Assembly (NCBI GenBank): GCA_002869925.2
Contig: NEWT02000035.1
Coordinates: forward strand, 158,918 to 222,917
DNA: 64,000 bases
DNA from: Nitrospira sp. CG24A
GTDB taxonomy: Bacteria; Nitrospirota; Nitrospiria; Nitrospirales; Nitrospiraceae
Reading direction: 5' to 3'
Both the position numbers and the translations under genes were made by a program. Shown here one piece after another: positions 52,257 through 62,662 of this stretch. The notes under the pieces are model-generated. The model saw only the letters and a list, made by a program, of their open reading frames with translations, had not been told where the DNA came from and made no database searches. How positions within the stretch are numbered: the first letter of the stretch is position 1; each line of letters begins with the position of its first letter.

Positions 52257-53120
52257 ATGCGCATTGTGAAACAGCGTTCGCGTTCGGCATTCATTGCCGT
52301 GATGAGTCTGACGCTCCTCTCGCTGGTAGGGTGCCAAACCAATCCTTACACGGGGCGGTCACAGCTGCTCATGACATCGGTGTCGGATGAAATGAAAATG
52401 GGCGTGCAGGCCTATGATCAGGTCAAGAGCGATCCCAAAATGCGGCAGTCTCAAGATCCTCGCGAGATCGAGCCAGTGAAGAGAATCGCGGCCCGCATTG
52501 TCGAAGCGGCCAAGCGTTCGAAGTATGCCGAAATGGCGAATCAGTTTCAGTGGGAAGTGACCGTCATCAAGGATGACAAGACCGCGAATGCGTTCGCGCT
52601 GCCTGGTGGAAAGATGGCGGTGTATACCGGCATCTTCCCGATGGCTAAAACTGAAGCGGGGTTGGCGGCGGTCATGGGACATGAGGTTGTCCATGCGTTG
52701 GCTCGACATGGCGCTGAACGGATGAGCCAAGGCCAGTTGACGAATACCACGTTGAAGGTTCTCGGCGCAGCGGCCGGGGCTGCGGGAGGCGGTGGGATGA
52801 TGGGGCAGGCGGCGATGGCGGCGCTGGGTGTCGGCGCGCAGGTGGGCGTGTTGCTGCCCTTCAGTCGAAAGCATGAATCGGAAGCGGACTATATCGGAAT
52901 CTTACTCGCGGCAGACGCCGGTTATGACCCGCGCGAGTCGGTCGCCCTATGGGAGCGGATGGGGCAAGCGTCCGGTGGCGGAGGGCCGTCAGAATTTATG
53001 TCCACGCACCCGAGCCATGAGACCCGTATCGACCAGTTAAAAAAATGGATGCCGGAGGCGATGGCAATTTACCAGACCAGGCAGCCGGTTCCCGAGGCAT
53101 TCTTGCCGGGCGTGCAGTAG
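52257..53120 (+). CDS. M48-family metalloprotease lipoprotein
   Basis: The 287-residue protein has a lipoprotein signal (LLSLVGC), then the zinc-protease HEVVHALARHG and the downstream HESEADYIG. The glycine-rich segment between (GAAAGAAGGGG) is common in this family. It should degrade damaged outer-membrane proteins (BepA/LoiP-type). ATG 52257 has GAGGAGG seven bases upstream; a frame from 52164 adds a non-signal extension. It is divergent from rnhC. Confidence 0.88.
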   Translation: MRIVKQRSRSAFIAVMSLTLLSLVGCQTNPYTGRSQLLMTSVSDEMKMGVQAYDQVKSDPKMRQSQDPREIEPVKRIAARIVEAAKRSKYAEMANQFQWEVTVIKDDKTANAFALPGGKMAVYTGIFPMAKTEAGLAAVMGHEVVHALARHGAERMSQGQLTNTTLKVLGAAAGAAGGGGMMGQAAMAALGVGAQVGVLLPFSRKHESEADYIGILLAADAGYDPRESVALWERMGQASGGGGPSEFMSTHPSHETRIDQLKKWMPEAMAIYQTRQPVPEAFLPGVQ

Positions 53121-53143
53121 GTCGAAGCTTACACCGCGCGCCC

Positions 53144-53173
53144 TTGAAAGCGCACCGCATGCAGCCCTATAGT
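53144..53173 (+). promoter_or_regulatory. Sigma-70 promoter for rnpB
   Basis: TTGAAA (53144-53149), an 18-base spacer and TATAGT (53168-53173) end about 13 bases before the predicted RNase P RNA start, an ideal spacing. Confidence 0.75.
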
Positions 53174-53186
53174 GTTCTGGCGCGAG

Positions 53187-53612
53187 GGAGAAGACTGGGT
53201 GATCGCTCGTGGTGGAGACGCTGCGAGAGGAAAGTCCGGACTTCATGGGCAGGGCGCTGGGTAACTCCCAGGCGGAGCGATCCGACACCAGCACCACAGA
53301 AAACAGACCGCCGATGGCCAAGGTGACGGGATGCCAATTCGGTCACCTTGGCTCAGGTAAGGGTGAAACGGTGGGGTAAGAGCCCACCGCGGTGGTGGCG
53401 ACATCACTGGCACGGTAAGCGTTGCCCGATGCAAGGCCAAATAGGAAGACATCTGTCGGCTGTCTTCGGAGAGCCGGCGACCGGCTGGCCCGGCCGAGGT
53501 CTTCGGGTAGGTCGCTTGAGGTTCGAGGTAACTCGAATCCCAGAGAAATGATCACCTCTGCTTGGGAGCATATCCCAGGCAAGACAGAATCCGGCTTATC
53601 GGTCTTCTCCAC
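53187..53612 (+). ncRNA. rnpB: RNase P RNA (class A)
   Basis: Hallmark conserved blocks are GAGGAAAGTCCGGACTTC near the 5' end, AGGTAAGGGTGAAACGGTG, AGCAAGGCCAAATAGG (here GCAAGGCCAAATAGG) and ACAGAATCCGGCTTAT near the 3' end. The 5' GAGAAGACT pairs with the 3' GGTCTTCTC to close helix P1. Length about 425 bases fits class A. A T-rich tract follows, which may end the transcript. The glutaredoxin gene on the other strand overlaps its 3' end by about 60 bases. Confidence 0.95.
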
Positions 53613-53860
53613 CGCGCTTTTTTTATTGCTCGTCGCAACTCTCCTTCCGTCACATGTCCTGAAAAATACTCGATGTCGTCGAGCAGGACCACGGGAACCC
53701 GGGTACCATAGCGCTTCAACAGATCTGTATCATCTTCGATAGAAAGCTTCTTTGTGTCGATGCGTAGCTCTCGTTGCAGGCACATAGCCATTCGGTGGAC
53801 GACATCGCAAAGGTGGCAGTCTTTACGAGACAAGATGATCACGCGGATAGGGTTGCTCAT
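53552..53860 (-). CDS. Glutaredoxin-like protein
   Basis: The 102-residue protein starts MSNPIRVIILSRKDCHLCD; CHLC is a CxxC redox centre, and TRVPVVLLDDIEYFSGHV is the conserved cis-Pro strand. It should work as a thiol redox protein. The start 53860 is chosen because the longer frame from 53980 has no ribosome site. The last 20 codons are antisense to the 3' end of RNase P RNA. Confidence 0.75.
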   Translation of the reverse strand: MSNPIRVIILSRKDCHLCDVVHRMAMCLQRELRIDTKKLSIEDDTDLLKRYGTRVPVVLLDDIEYFSGHVTEGELRRAIKKARWRRPISRILSCLGYAPKQR

Positions 53861-54142
53861 GGTTGAGGCGCGATCCGAACCATTTCGCTGGAGTGAGGAA
53901 AATATCATGCGGAGAGCTACGCTGTCAGGGAAGAAGGTTGCGAGACCAACCCCTCCTAATCTATTGACGCGTAGAAACACGTGGTGATAGGATCAGCTAT
54001 CTTTCTCCCTGAATTTTCAGAATGTTCTGAGTCGTCGTGGGGGTGGTGTCGCGTCTAAGCGTGGACAAGCTGCCGCGCATCCTAATTTCGTGCTGGCTCC
54101 TCTGTCTAGTTTTTAACTAGCGGTGAGGAGGGAGGCTCTGTC

Positions 54143-55918
54143 ATGAAGCTCACAGGTGCTGAAATCCTCATCGAATGTCTCAAACGGGAAGGCGTCAAAA
54201 CAATTTTTGCGCTTCCTGGCGGTGTCGTTCTGAAGATTTTCGACATGCTTCATCAACAGAAAGACATTGAAGTGGTGCTCACACGCCATGAGCAGGGTGC
54301 GGGCCATATGGCGGAAGGCTATGCCAAGGCGACCGGAAAGGCCGGAGTCTGTCTTGTGACTTCCGGCCCGGGCATGACGAACGTCATCACCGCATTGGCG
54401 GATGCGTACATGGACTCTGTGCCGTTGGTGTGTTTTAGCGGGCAAGTTCCTACCAGCCTGATTGGAAATGATGCGTTCCAGGAAGCGGACAACATGGGAT
54501 TGAGTCGGCCCTGCACGAAATATAACTTCCTGGTGAAAGATGTGAAAGATCTGGCGGTCACGATCAAAGAAGCCTTCTACATTGCGACGACGGGGCGTCC
54601 AGGCCCGGTGCTGGTGGATATTCCGAAAGACGTATCCATGGATAAGGCAGAATTTGTTTATCCGAATTCCATCGCCATCCGGAGCTACAATCCCGTGTAT
54701 GAAGGAAATAAGTGGCAGATCAAGCAAGCTGCCGAGGCCATGACGAAGGCGAAGAAGCCGGTGTTGTATGTCGGTGGCGGTGTCGTGTTCTCTGGCGCCT
54801 CGCAGGAATTGCTGGAACTGGCAGAGCTGACCCATATGCCGGTCGACATGACGTTGATGGGGCTTGGGGCGTTTCCTGGTGAGCATCCCCAATCCATGGG
54901 CATGCTGGGCATGCACGGCACCTATTGGGCGAATATGGTCATGCATTATTCCGATCTTGTCGTGGCCATCGGAGCACGGTTTGACGATCGGGTCACCGGG
55001 AAGGTGTCAGAGTTTTGCCCGCACGCCAAGGTCATTCATATCGACATCGATCCGACTTCGATTCGCAAAAATGTCAATGTCGACATTCCAATCGTGGGCG
55101 ACTGCAAGATGGTGCTCCGTGAGTTGATCCAGATTCTTCGTGCCACGGTGAACGGCGATCAACGGGAGTTGCGCAAGCCCTGGTGGAATCAGATCCGCGA
55201 ATGGCAACAGGCGAACCCGCTTGCGTACCAACAAGAAGCGGATGGGCCGATCAAGCCGCAGCATGTTATTCAGCGACTGTATGAACTCACGAAGGATCGG
55301 GATCCGATTGTGTCGACCGATGTCGGGCAACACCAGATGTGGGCTGCCCAATATTTTAAGTTGGCGAAGCCGAATCGCTGGTTAACTTCGGGGGGGCTCG
55401 GGACCATGGGGTTCGGTTTCCCTGCTGCGATGGGGGCGCAGGCGGCGTTCCCGGGCCGGCTGGTTCTCTGCATTGCCGGAGACGGTAGTATCCAAATGAA
55501 TATGCAAGAAATGGCAACAGCGGTGGTGCATAAGCTGCCGGTCAAGATCATTATTCTGAACAACCGATTCCATGGGATGGTCCGGCAGTGGCAGGATCTC
55601 TTCTATGAAGGTCGGTATGCCTCGAGCGATTTGGAGACGACGCCGGACTTTGTCAAGTTGGCAGAGGCGTACGGAGCAGTCGGGCTCAGGGCCAGCAAGC
55701 CGTCTGAGATTGATGCCGTTCTCAAGGAAGCGATCGCAGTGAACAAACCGGTTATCGTCGATGTGCCGACGTATCGATATGAAAACGTGTATCCGATGAT
55801 TCCCGCTGGCGGCTGCAACCATGAAATGATTTTGGAAGATCCGCCGGCCTTGAGAAATAAGCAGTCTGGAGTAGGGCAGGTGACTCCGAAGGACTCGGAT
55901 ACGATCCTCACGGCCTAA
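54143..55918 (+). CDS. ilvB: Acetolactate synthase large subunit
   Basis: The 591-residue TPP enzyme starts MKLTGAEILIECLKREGVK and has the catalytic Glu in RHEQGAGHMAEGYA, a FAD-binding middle domain and the TPP motif GDGSIQMNMQEMATA. It makes acetolactate from two pyruvates. A GGAGGGAGG sequence precedes the start. Confidence 0.96.
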   Translation: MKLTGAEILIECLKREGVKTIFALPGGVVLKIFDMLHQQKDIEVVLTRHEQGAGHMAEGYAKATGKAGVCLVTSGPGMTNVITALADAYMDSVPLVCFSGQVPTSLIGNDAFQEADNMGLSRPCTKYNFLVKDVKDLAVTIKEAFYIATTGRPGPVLVDIPKDVSMDKAEFVYPNSIAIRSYNPVYEGNKWQIKQAAEAMTKAKKPVLYVGGGVVFSGASQELLELAELTHMPVDMTLMGLGAFPGEHPQSMGMLGMHGTYWANMVMHYSDLVVAIGARFDDRVTGKVSEFCPHAKVIHIDIDPTSIRKNVNVDIPIVGDCKMVLRELIQILRATVNGDQRELRKPWWNQIREWQQANPLAYQQEADGPIKPQHVIQRLYELTKDRDPIVSTDVGQHQMWAAQYFKLAKPNRWLTSGGLGTMGFGFPAAMGAQAAFPGRLVLCIAGDGSIQMNMQEMATAVVHKLPVKIIILNNRFHGMVRQWQDLFYEGRYASSDLETTPDFVKLAEAYGAVGLRASKPSEIDAVLKEAIAVNKPVIVDVPTYRYENVYPMIPAGGCNHEMILEDPPALRNKQSGVGQVTPKDSDTILTA

Positions 55919-55946
55919 TTGTCGGTGTCGGGAGTGCAAATTGGGT

Positions 55947-56465
55947 ATGGAACATATTATCTCGGTGACAGTCGAGAATAAGTTTGGTTCTCTGTCTCGC
56001 ATCGCCGGCTTGTTCAGCGGACGTGGATTCAATATTGAAAGCCTCTCAGTCGCGCCGACGCTTGATCCGTCTATGTCGCAGATGACTATTGTGACATCCG
56101 GTGACGAACGGATTATCGAGCAGATTGTAAAGCAGCTCAATAAACTTATCGACGTCATTAAGGTCGTGGATCTGAACGAGAGCGATTTTGTCTCACGGGA
56201 GACGGCACTCATCAAGGTGCATACGCGGCCGGAGGACCGGGCGGAAGCGTTGCGCATCGCTGATATTTTTCGCGCGAACGTGATCGATTCTACGCCGGCG
56301 ACGTACACGATCGAGGTGACCGGGGACCCGCGAAAGATCGGAGCCATCATCAACCTCCTGCAGCCGCTTGGAATTAAAGAACTCACACGTACCGGACGGG
56401 TTGCGGTTGCCCGCGAGTTGATTCGGTCGACGGACGTACAAGCGAAAAAGATTGCCCGCGAATAG
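55947..56465 (+). CDS. ilvN: Acetolactate synthase small (regulatory) subunit
   Basis: The 172-residue protein has an N-terminal ACT domain (SVTVENKFGSLSRIAGLFSG) and a C-terminal domain that activates the large subunit. It binds valine for feedback control. It follows ilvB by 28 bases. Confidence 0.95.
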   Translation: MEHIISVTVENKFGSLSRIAGLFSGRGFNIESLSVAPTLDPSMSQMTIVTSGDERIIEQIVKQLNKLIDVIKVVDLNESDFVSRETALIKVHTRPEDRAEALRIADIFRANVIDSTPATYTIEVTGDPRKIGAIINLLQPLGIKELTRTGRVAVARELIRSTDVQAKKIARE

Positions 56466-56526
56466 GCGTGACCTCGGACTCAATGCCCAATCGGTTTTTT
56501 GACACGATGATTACCCTAAGGAGTGA

Positions 56527-57540
<1,014 letters not shown>

Positions 57541-57543
<3 letters not shown>

Positions 57544-57672
57544 CAGGAGGTTGAGCCGCGACTTTCCACGCCGTATTTAATCGCTGCGGTCTTGCCTGGG
57601 CTTAGACGAGTCTCAGCATGGCCGGGCTGGGTGGATGAGAATGAACGTCGGGTCGGGCATCCTTCCTGAATA
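57541..57672 (+). repeat. Family-A palindromic repeat, degenerate
   Basis: The copy starts TAGCAGGAGGTTGAGCCGCG and contains a GCTGCGGTCTTGCCTGGGC block and a GGGCTGGGTGGATGAGAATG block that resembles the insert in the copy at 42093. The right end TCGGGCATCCTTCCTG is worn. It separates ilvC and psd. Confidence 0.55.
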
Positions 57673-57687
57673 ACCTGAGGCGACTCT

Positions 57688-58338
57688 GTGGCGGATCGTG
57701 CCGTCGGCATCCCGTTTGCCAAAGAGGGAATTCCCTTCATCGGGGCGGCTGTCGGCGTTACACTGCTGGCAGGATGGTTGGGCTGGATCATTGCGACGGT
57801 TGGAGCGGCAATCCTGACGCTCTTTGTTTCGTGGTTCTTTCGCAATCCATCCCGCGTGATTCCCCGGGGGCCACGTCTCGTTCTCGCTTCGGGTGACGGG
57901 AAAGTGATTGCTATCGAAGAAGAGTTCGAGTCCCGTTTCATCAAGGATCGTAGCATCAGGGTCAGCATCTTCTTGAACGTCTTCGATGTGCATATTAATC
58001 GGATTCCCTGTGAAGGGGTCATTGAGGATGTGCAGTACCAACCAGGTTTGTTTCTGGTCGCCAGTAAACCGGATGCGACATTGAGAAACGAGCAAAATGC
58101 GCTCATGATTCGAACCGTGGAGGGTACGAAAGTATTGTGTGTGCAGGTTGCCGGGTTGATTGCCAGACGGATCGTCTGTTGGGTTTCGCCAAAAGATCGG
58201 GCAGTGCTGGGTGAACGGTTCGGTTTGATTCGATTTGGCTCGAGGATGGATACGTTTCTTCCTCTCGGGACGTCTATAAAGGTTGCGGTCGGCGATCGAG
58301 TGAAAGGTGGGGAAACCATCTTGGGAGAACTCCCATGA
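57688..58338 (+). CDS. psd: Phosphatidylserine decarboxylase proenzyme
   Basis: The 216-residue protein has two membrane helices (about 15-50) and the autocleavage site Gly-Ser in GLIRFGSRMD near residue 185, the type that forms a pyruvoyl group. FDVHINRIPCEGVIEDV is a conserved strand. It makes phosphatidylethanolamine. The start is GTG 57688. It overlaps pssA as ATGA. Confidence 0.93.
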   Translation: MADRAVGIPFAKEGIPFIGAAVGVTLLAGWLGWIIATVGAAILTLFVSWFFRNPSRVIPRGPRLVLASGDGKVIAIEEEFESRFIKDRSIRVSIFLNVFDVHINRIPCEGVIEDVQYQPGLFLVASKPDATLRNEQNALMIRTVEGTKVLCVQVAGLIARRIVCWVSPKDRAVLGERFGLIRFGSRMDTFLPLGTSIKVAVGDRVKGGETILGELP

Positions 58339-59141
58339 AGACTGTCGGACTTCGCCAATCATTTGGAAGAGATGGGAAGCGGCGCAAAGCCGCCATGCAT
58401 TTGATTCCCAATCTTTTCACGACAGGGAATCTGTTGTGCGGCGTGTTTTCGATGCTGTCCGTGTTTAATGCGGACTACATGATTGCAGCAGTCGCCATTC
58501 TGGTGGCGATGATCTTCGATATACTTGATGGAAAATCTGCACGGTTGACGAACAGCACCAGCCATTTTGGTTTTGAGTACGACTCGTTGTCGGATGTGGT
58601 GTCGTTCGGGGTTGCACCAGGCCTCTTGATTTATTCCTGGGCGCTGAGCGGGCAGGGCATGTTCGGTATGGCGGTGATGTTTGCGTATGTCGCGATGGGC
58701 GCAGTCCGGTTGGCTCGGTTTAATTCGACAACCTCTGTGCCGGACGGCAAATACTTTACCGGGTTGGCGATTCCTGCAGCGGCTGGGGTTGTGGCGTCGC
58801 TCGTGATTTTTGATCACTATAGTCTCAGGATGGGGACGGAAGTGAAGCCCTTCCTTGTGTTGATTATTACGCTGACCTTGTCGTTCTTGATGGTGAGTAC
58901 CATCAAGTATCGAAGCTTTAAAGACATGAAGTTCCGTGGCGGTCAGCACATTACCTATCTGGTATGGGGAATTTTGACCCTCATGCTGTTGGCAGCCTGG
59001 CCCCAAGTGATGTTATTTGTCATCTTTGCAGGGTACGCTCTCCTTGGCCCGGCAGAGCGGCTTGTCGGACTTTTTTCCAAAGTGGCCGGGAAGCGTCCAT
59101 TGCCAAAGACCGAACAGCCAGTGAACGAATCGAAGGTCTAA
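58335..59141 (+). CDS. pssA: CDP-diacylglycerol-serine O-phosphatidyltransferase
   Basis: The 268-residue membrane protein has the CDP-alcohol phosphatidyltransferase signature: Asp-Gly at FDILDGKSARL, then Gly and two further Asp at FGFEYDSLSD (about residues 55-80). Six or more membrane helices follow. It makes phosphatidylserine, the substrate of Psd. Confidence 0.93.
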   Translation: MKTVGLRQSFGRDGKRRKAAMHLIPNLFTTGNLLCGVFSMLSVFNADYMIAAVAILVAMIFDILDGKSARLTNSTSHFGFEYDSLSDVVSFGVAPGLLIYSWALSGQGMFGMAVMFAYVAMGAVRLARFNSTTSVPDGKYFTGLAIPAAAGVVASLVIFDHYSLRMGTEVKPFLVLIITLTLSFLMVSTIKYRSFKDMKFRGGQHITYLVWGILTLMLLAAWPQVMLFVIFAGYALLGPAERLVGLFSKVAGKRPLPKTEQPVNESKV

Positions 59142-59149
59142 TTGGCGAC

Positions 59150-59401
59150 GACGAGGAGTAGTACGCGATTCGCACAGCAATAGAGAGCTGGTGATATGGT
59201 GCAAACCAGCCTGTGTGGCGCCGAACTCGCCTCTGAGCCAGAATCTATGAAACCCGAGTAATGGATTCCGTCTCGCCCCCGTGACAGGGCGTAATGAAGA
59301 GCCGTGGATAGCGTACGTTGTCCAAGGTTAAATCAGGGTGGTACCACGGAGCTTCTTGAGCCTCCGTCCCTGGGCGTAGGGATGGAGGCTTTTGTGTTTT
59401 T
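59150..59401 (+). promoter_or_regulatory. T-box leader with probable Leu specifier, upstream of leuA
   Basis: The conserved T-box AGGGTGGTACCACGG (59335-59349) is followed by a terminator. Stem I landmarks are GAGAGCTGGTG and GGTGCAAACCAGC, and the specifier region GAACTCGCCTCTGAGCC, where CTC (59226-59228) is a Leu codon. Uncharged tRNA-Leu should stabilise the antiterminator formed by the T-box and allow leuA expression when leucine is scarce. Confidence 0.9.
59359..59401 (+). terminator. Terminator of the T-box leader
   Basis: AGCCTCCGTCCCT pairs with AGGGATGGAGGCT over GGGCGT, followed by TTTTGTGTTTTT. The 5' arm overlaps the region needed for the antiterminator, so the two structures exclude each other. 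Confidence 0.85.
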
Positions 59402-59526
59402 GCAGACTGCTGAAAACGGCCGCCAGCTTCATTCTCGGTTTGAAGACATCCTCAACGTATCCCAGAGGGTACGCTTGCGGTGTCTTCTGCTGCGGCCTTG
59501 CTGGGCGATCGTTTTGAGCAGTCTGA
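59401..59526 (+). repeat. Family-A palindromic repeat, short form
   Basis: GCAGACTGCTGAAAACGGCC and GATCGTTTTGAGCAGTCTG are the inverted ends. Interior: GCCAGCTTCATTCTCGG, CCTCAACGTATCCCAGAGGG and GCTGCGGCCTTGCTGG. It lies between the T-box terminator and leuA. Confidence 0.75.
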
Positions 59527-59546
59527 ATTGAAGAGAGGGTAAAAAT

Positions 59547-61094
59547 ATGACACGCATGATCAGAATTTTTGATACGACGCTCCGAGATGGCGAGCAATCG
59601 CCGGGGGCCAGCATGAATGTGGAAGAGAAAATCATGGTGGCGAAACAACTCGCGCGGTTAGGGGTCGATATCATCGAGGCAGGGTTTGCGTATAGCTCGC
59701 CTGGGGATTTTGAGGCGGTGCGTCGGATCGCGCAGGAAGTCGAGGGACCGACGATTTGCAGCTTGGCTCGAGCCCGCCCGGAGGATATCGATCGAGCCTG
59801 GGAGGCATTGAAGGGGGCTCCGAAGGTCCGCATTCATACGTTTCTCTCGACCTCGGATATCCACTTGAAGCATCAGTTTAGAATGACGCGTGATGAAGCA
59901 AAGGCACGCGCGGTTGAAATGGTGCAACGGGCGAGGGGCTATGTGGATGATGTGGAGTTTTCACCCATGGATGCCAGTCGCTCCGATCCGGCTTATCTCT
60001 ATGAGGTCATTGAGGCGGTGATCGCCGCAGGAGCTGGGACGATCAACATTCCCGACACGGTCGGCTACGCGGTGCCGCAAGAGTTTGGCCGGCTCATTCG
60101 GGGCATTCGTGAGCAGGTGTCGAACAGTGCGCAAGCGGTGATCTCTGTCCATTGCCATAATGATCTCGGCTTGGCTGTGGGGAATAGTTTGGCGGCGGTG
60201 TTTGAAGGGGCAGGCCAAGTTGAATGCACGATCAACGGCATAGGCGAGCGTGCGGGGAACACGGCATTGGAAGAAATTGTCATGGGGATTCGGACCAGGA
60301 AGGATTTTTACCAGGCTGACACGAGGATTCGGACCGAAGAGATTTCGAAGACCAGCCGATTAGTCAGCAAGATCACCGGCATGATGGTGCAGCCGAACAA
60401 GGCGATCGTCGGGGCGAACGCCTTTGCCCATACATCCGGCATTCATCAAGATGGGCTGCTGAAAGACAAAACGACCTATGAAATCATGCGGCCGGAGACG
60501 ATCGGGTTGATTGAGAGCAAAATGGTCATGGGAAAACTCTCAGGCCGGCACGCATTTCGGCAGAGGCTGGTGGAGTTGGGCTATACCCTTTCGGACGAAG
60601 AGGTCAATCATGCGTTCGAGCGGTTTAAAAAGTTGGCCGATCAGAAGAAGGAGATCTATGAGGAGGACCTCGAAGTGATCGTGTCCGAAGAGTTAGTGAA
60701 AATGGCCGATCGGATCACGTTGAAGTCTTTCCATGTGACCAGCGGGACAGATCAGGTGCCGACCGCCACAGTCGAGCTCGAGGTCGATGGGCAAACGATT
60801 GCGCAGACCGGGGCCGGAGACGGGCCGGTGGATGCGGTGTATCGGACGATCGCCATCATGACGCAGACGAAAAGCACACTTCTCATGTATGCCGTCAAGG
60901 CGATTACAGGAGGGACGGATGCTCAAGGCGAAGTTTCGGTCCGGGTTCAAGAAGATGGGCGCACGGTTTCAGGGCATGGCGCGGACACGGATATTATCAT
61001 GGCCTCAGCAAGGGCCTATCTGAATGCGCTGAATAAGCTGTCATACTTGGCGGGAAAGCAGGCGCAGGGCGAACAGAGGGTAAGCTTGATTTAG
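59547..61094 (+). CDS. leuA: 2-isopropylmalate synthase
   Basis: The 515-residue enzyme has the barrel motifs [29 protein letters not shown] and the GIGERAGN loop, and a C-terminal LeuA regulatory domain (about 375-515; [19 protein letters not shown]). It makes 2-isopropylmalate. A T-box leader and a palindromic repeat precede it. ATG 59547 has GAGAGGG upstream. Confidence 0.95.
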   Translation: MTRMIRIFDTTLRDGEQSPGASMNVEEKIMVAKQLARLGVDIIEAGFAYSSPGDFEAVRRIAQEVEGPTICSLARARPEDIDRAWEALKGAPKVRIHTFLSTSDIHLKHQFRMTRDEAKARAVEMVQRARGYVDDVEFSPMDASRSDPAYLYEVIEAVIAAGAGTINIPDTVGYAVPQEFGRLIRGIREQVSNSAQAVISVHCHNDLGLAVGNSLAAVFEGAGQVECTINGIGERAGNTALEEIVMGIRTRKDFYQADTRIRTEEISKTSRLVSKITGMMVQPNKAIVGANAFAHTSGIHQDGLLKDKTTYEIMRPETIGLIESKMVMGKLSGRHAFRQRLVELGYTLSDEEVNHAFERFKKLADQKKEIYEEDLEVIVSEELVKMADRITLKSFHVTSGTDQVPTATVELEVDGQTIAQTGAGDGPVDAVYRTIAIMTQTKSTLLMYAVKAITGGTDAQGEVSVRVQEDGRTVSGHGADTDIIMASARAYLNALNKLSYLAGKQAQGEQRVSLI

Positions 61095-61166
61095 GGAAAG
61101 TGACCACGATACAGTCAGCGGCTCGGGTCTGAAACCGGGACAATATTGTTGGCTGTGAGGTGATCC

Positions 61167-61529
61167 GTGGTTCATGTGAATCTGGCAGCTCGGCCTGAGT
61201 TTCTGGCCGGGGATCATACGCGCCTGCGAGAGCTCCTGCATCCGGCGAAACAACCGCTCGCGCTTGGGTATAGTATGGCGCATGGGATCTTGGCTCCCGG
61301 CGCTCGGTCGAAACGGCACCGTCTCACGTCCTCAGAGGTCTACTACATTATTGCAGGTCGTGGGCGATTGACCGTTGATGATGCTGTCGTCGCGGTGGAA
61401 CCAGGTTCTGTGGTCTATGTGCCTCCTGGAGGCACACAGTCTTTGGATAATGTTGGGCCTACTGACATCGTGTTCCTGTGTCTGGTTGATCCTGCGTGGC
61501 GACCGGAGGATGAAGAAGTGTTGGAATAG
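61167..61529 (+). CDS. Cupin-domain protein
   Basis: The 120-residue single cupin has the metal-binding motifs KRHRLTSSEVYYIIAGRGRL and PPGGTQSLDN. It could be an isomerase, dioxygenase or binding protein. Its position between leuA and leuB suggests a role or expression linked to leucine synthesis, but this is an inference. The start is GTG 61167. Confidence 0.85.
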   Translation: MVHVNLAARPEFLAGDHTRLRELLHPAKQPLALGYSMAHGILAPGARSKRHRLTSSEVYYIIAGRGRLTVDDAVVAVEPGSVVYVPPGGTQSLDNVGPTDIVFLCLVDPAWRPEDEEVLE

Positions 61530-61570
61530 AAGTTGCTGCGGTCAATACTTACAATGGGGGAGAGTAGCCT

Positions 61571-62644
61571 GTGAAAGCGAAGATAGCCGTATTGGCTGGT
61601 GATGGAGTAGGTCGAGAGATCGTTCCTGAAGCGGTAAAGGTATTGAAGGCTGTGGCCGAGAAGTTCGGCCATACATTCGAATTTCTCCCCGGTGATGTTG
61701 GCGGGCAGGCCATCGACAAAGTGGGTGTTCCACTTCCTCAAGAAACGCTGACCTTGGCGAAACAGAGCCACGCGGTCTTGCTCGGTGCGGTTGGTGGTCC
61801 GAAGTGGGAGGGATTAGAGTATAGCTTGCGTCCAGAGCGTGCGCTGCTGGGTTTGCGAGAGCACCTCGGGCTCTATGCGAATTTGCGCCCGGCGAAGCTC
61901 TATCCGATGTTGGCCGATGCCTCCACGTTGAAACGCGAGGTGATTGAGGGCATCGACATTCTCGTCGTTCGTGAACTGACCGGCGGCATTTATTTCGGGA
62001 AGCCAAAGGGGATTGAGAAACTGCCGAATGGGAGCGAGCGAGGGGTCAACACGGAGGTCTATACGACTGAAGAAATCCAACGTATTGCGAAAGTGGCATT
62101 CGAGGCGGCGAGAAAACGACGGAAAAAAGTGATGTCTGTCGACAAAGCAAACGTGCTGGAGTCATCCGAGCTGTGGCGTCGTGTAGTCACGGACGTTCAC
62201 AAACACTATCCGGATGTAGAGCTGAGTCATATCTATGTCGATAATGCGGCGATGCAACTCGTGCGTAACCCGCGGCAGTTCGATGTGATGCTGTGCAACA
62301 ATATCTTTGGCGACATTCTGAGCGACGAAGCCGCGATGTTGACCGGGTCCATCGGCATGTTGCCGTCTGCCAGCATCGGCGCGCAGGTCGGATTGTTCGA
62401 GCCGATTCATGGCAGCGCGCCGGACATTGCGGGAAAGAATGTGGCGAATCCTATTGCGACGATTGCTTCGGCGGCGATGATGTTGTCTTATGGGTTCAAG
62501 TTAGATACGGAAGCGGAAACTATCGGGCAGGCGATTGTGAAAACACTCGATCTCGGGTATCGCACGAAAGATATTCACAGCCTTGGTACTCGCCTGGTTA
62601 GCACAACCGAAATGGGCGAGGCCATCCTGCGAAATCTGAACTAA
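61571..62644 (+). CDS. leuB: 3-isopropylmalate dehydrogenase
   Basis: The 357-residue enzyme starts [20 protein letters not shown] and has [15 protein letters not shown] and the C-terminal [18 protein letters not shown] with [14 protein letters not shown]. It oxidises 3-isopropylmalate. A strong ribosome site (GGGGGAG) precedes it. Confidence 0.96.
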   Translation: MKAKIAVLAGDGVGREIVPEAVKVLKAVAEKFGHTFEFLPGDVGGQAIDKVGVPLPQETLTLAKQSHAVLLGAVGGPKWEGLEYSLRPERALLGLREHLGLYANLRPAKLYPMLADASTLKREVIEGIDILVVRELTGGIYFGKPKGIEKLPNGSERGVNTEVYTTEEIQRIAKVAFEAARKRRKKVMSVDKANVLESSELWRRVVTDVHKHYPDVELSHIYVDNAAMQLVRNPRQFDVMLCNNIFGDILSDEAAMLTGSIGMLPSASIGAQVGLFEPIHGSAPDIAGKNVANPIATIASAAMMLSYGFKLDTEAETIGQAIVKTLDLGYRTKDIHSLGTRLVSTTEMGEAILRNLN

Positions 62645-62662
62645 GAGAGATGTTCGATACAG

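Noticed and set aside
54113-54946. 277-residue minus-strand frame
   Set aside because: Shadow of ilvB; His- and Arg-rich composition from the opposite strand.
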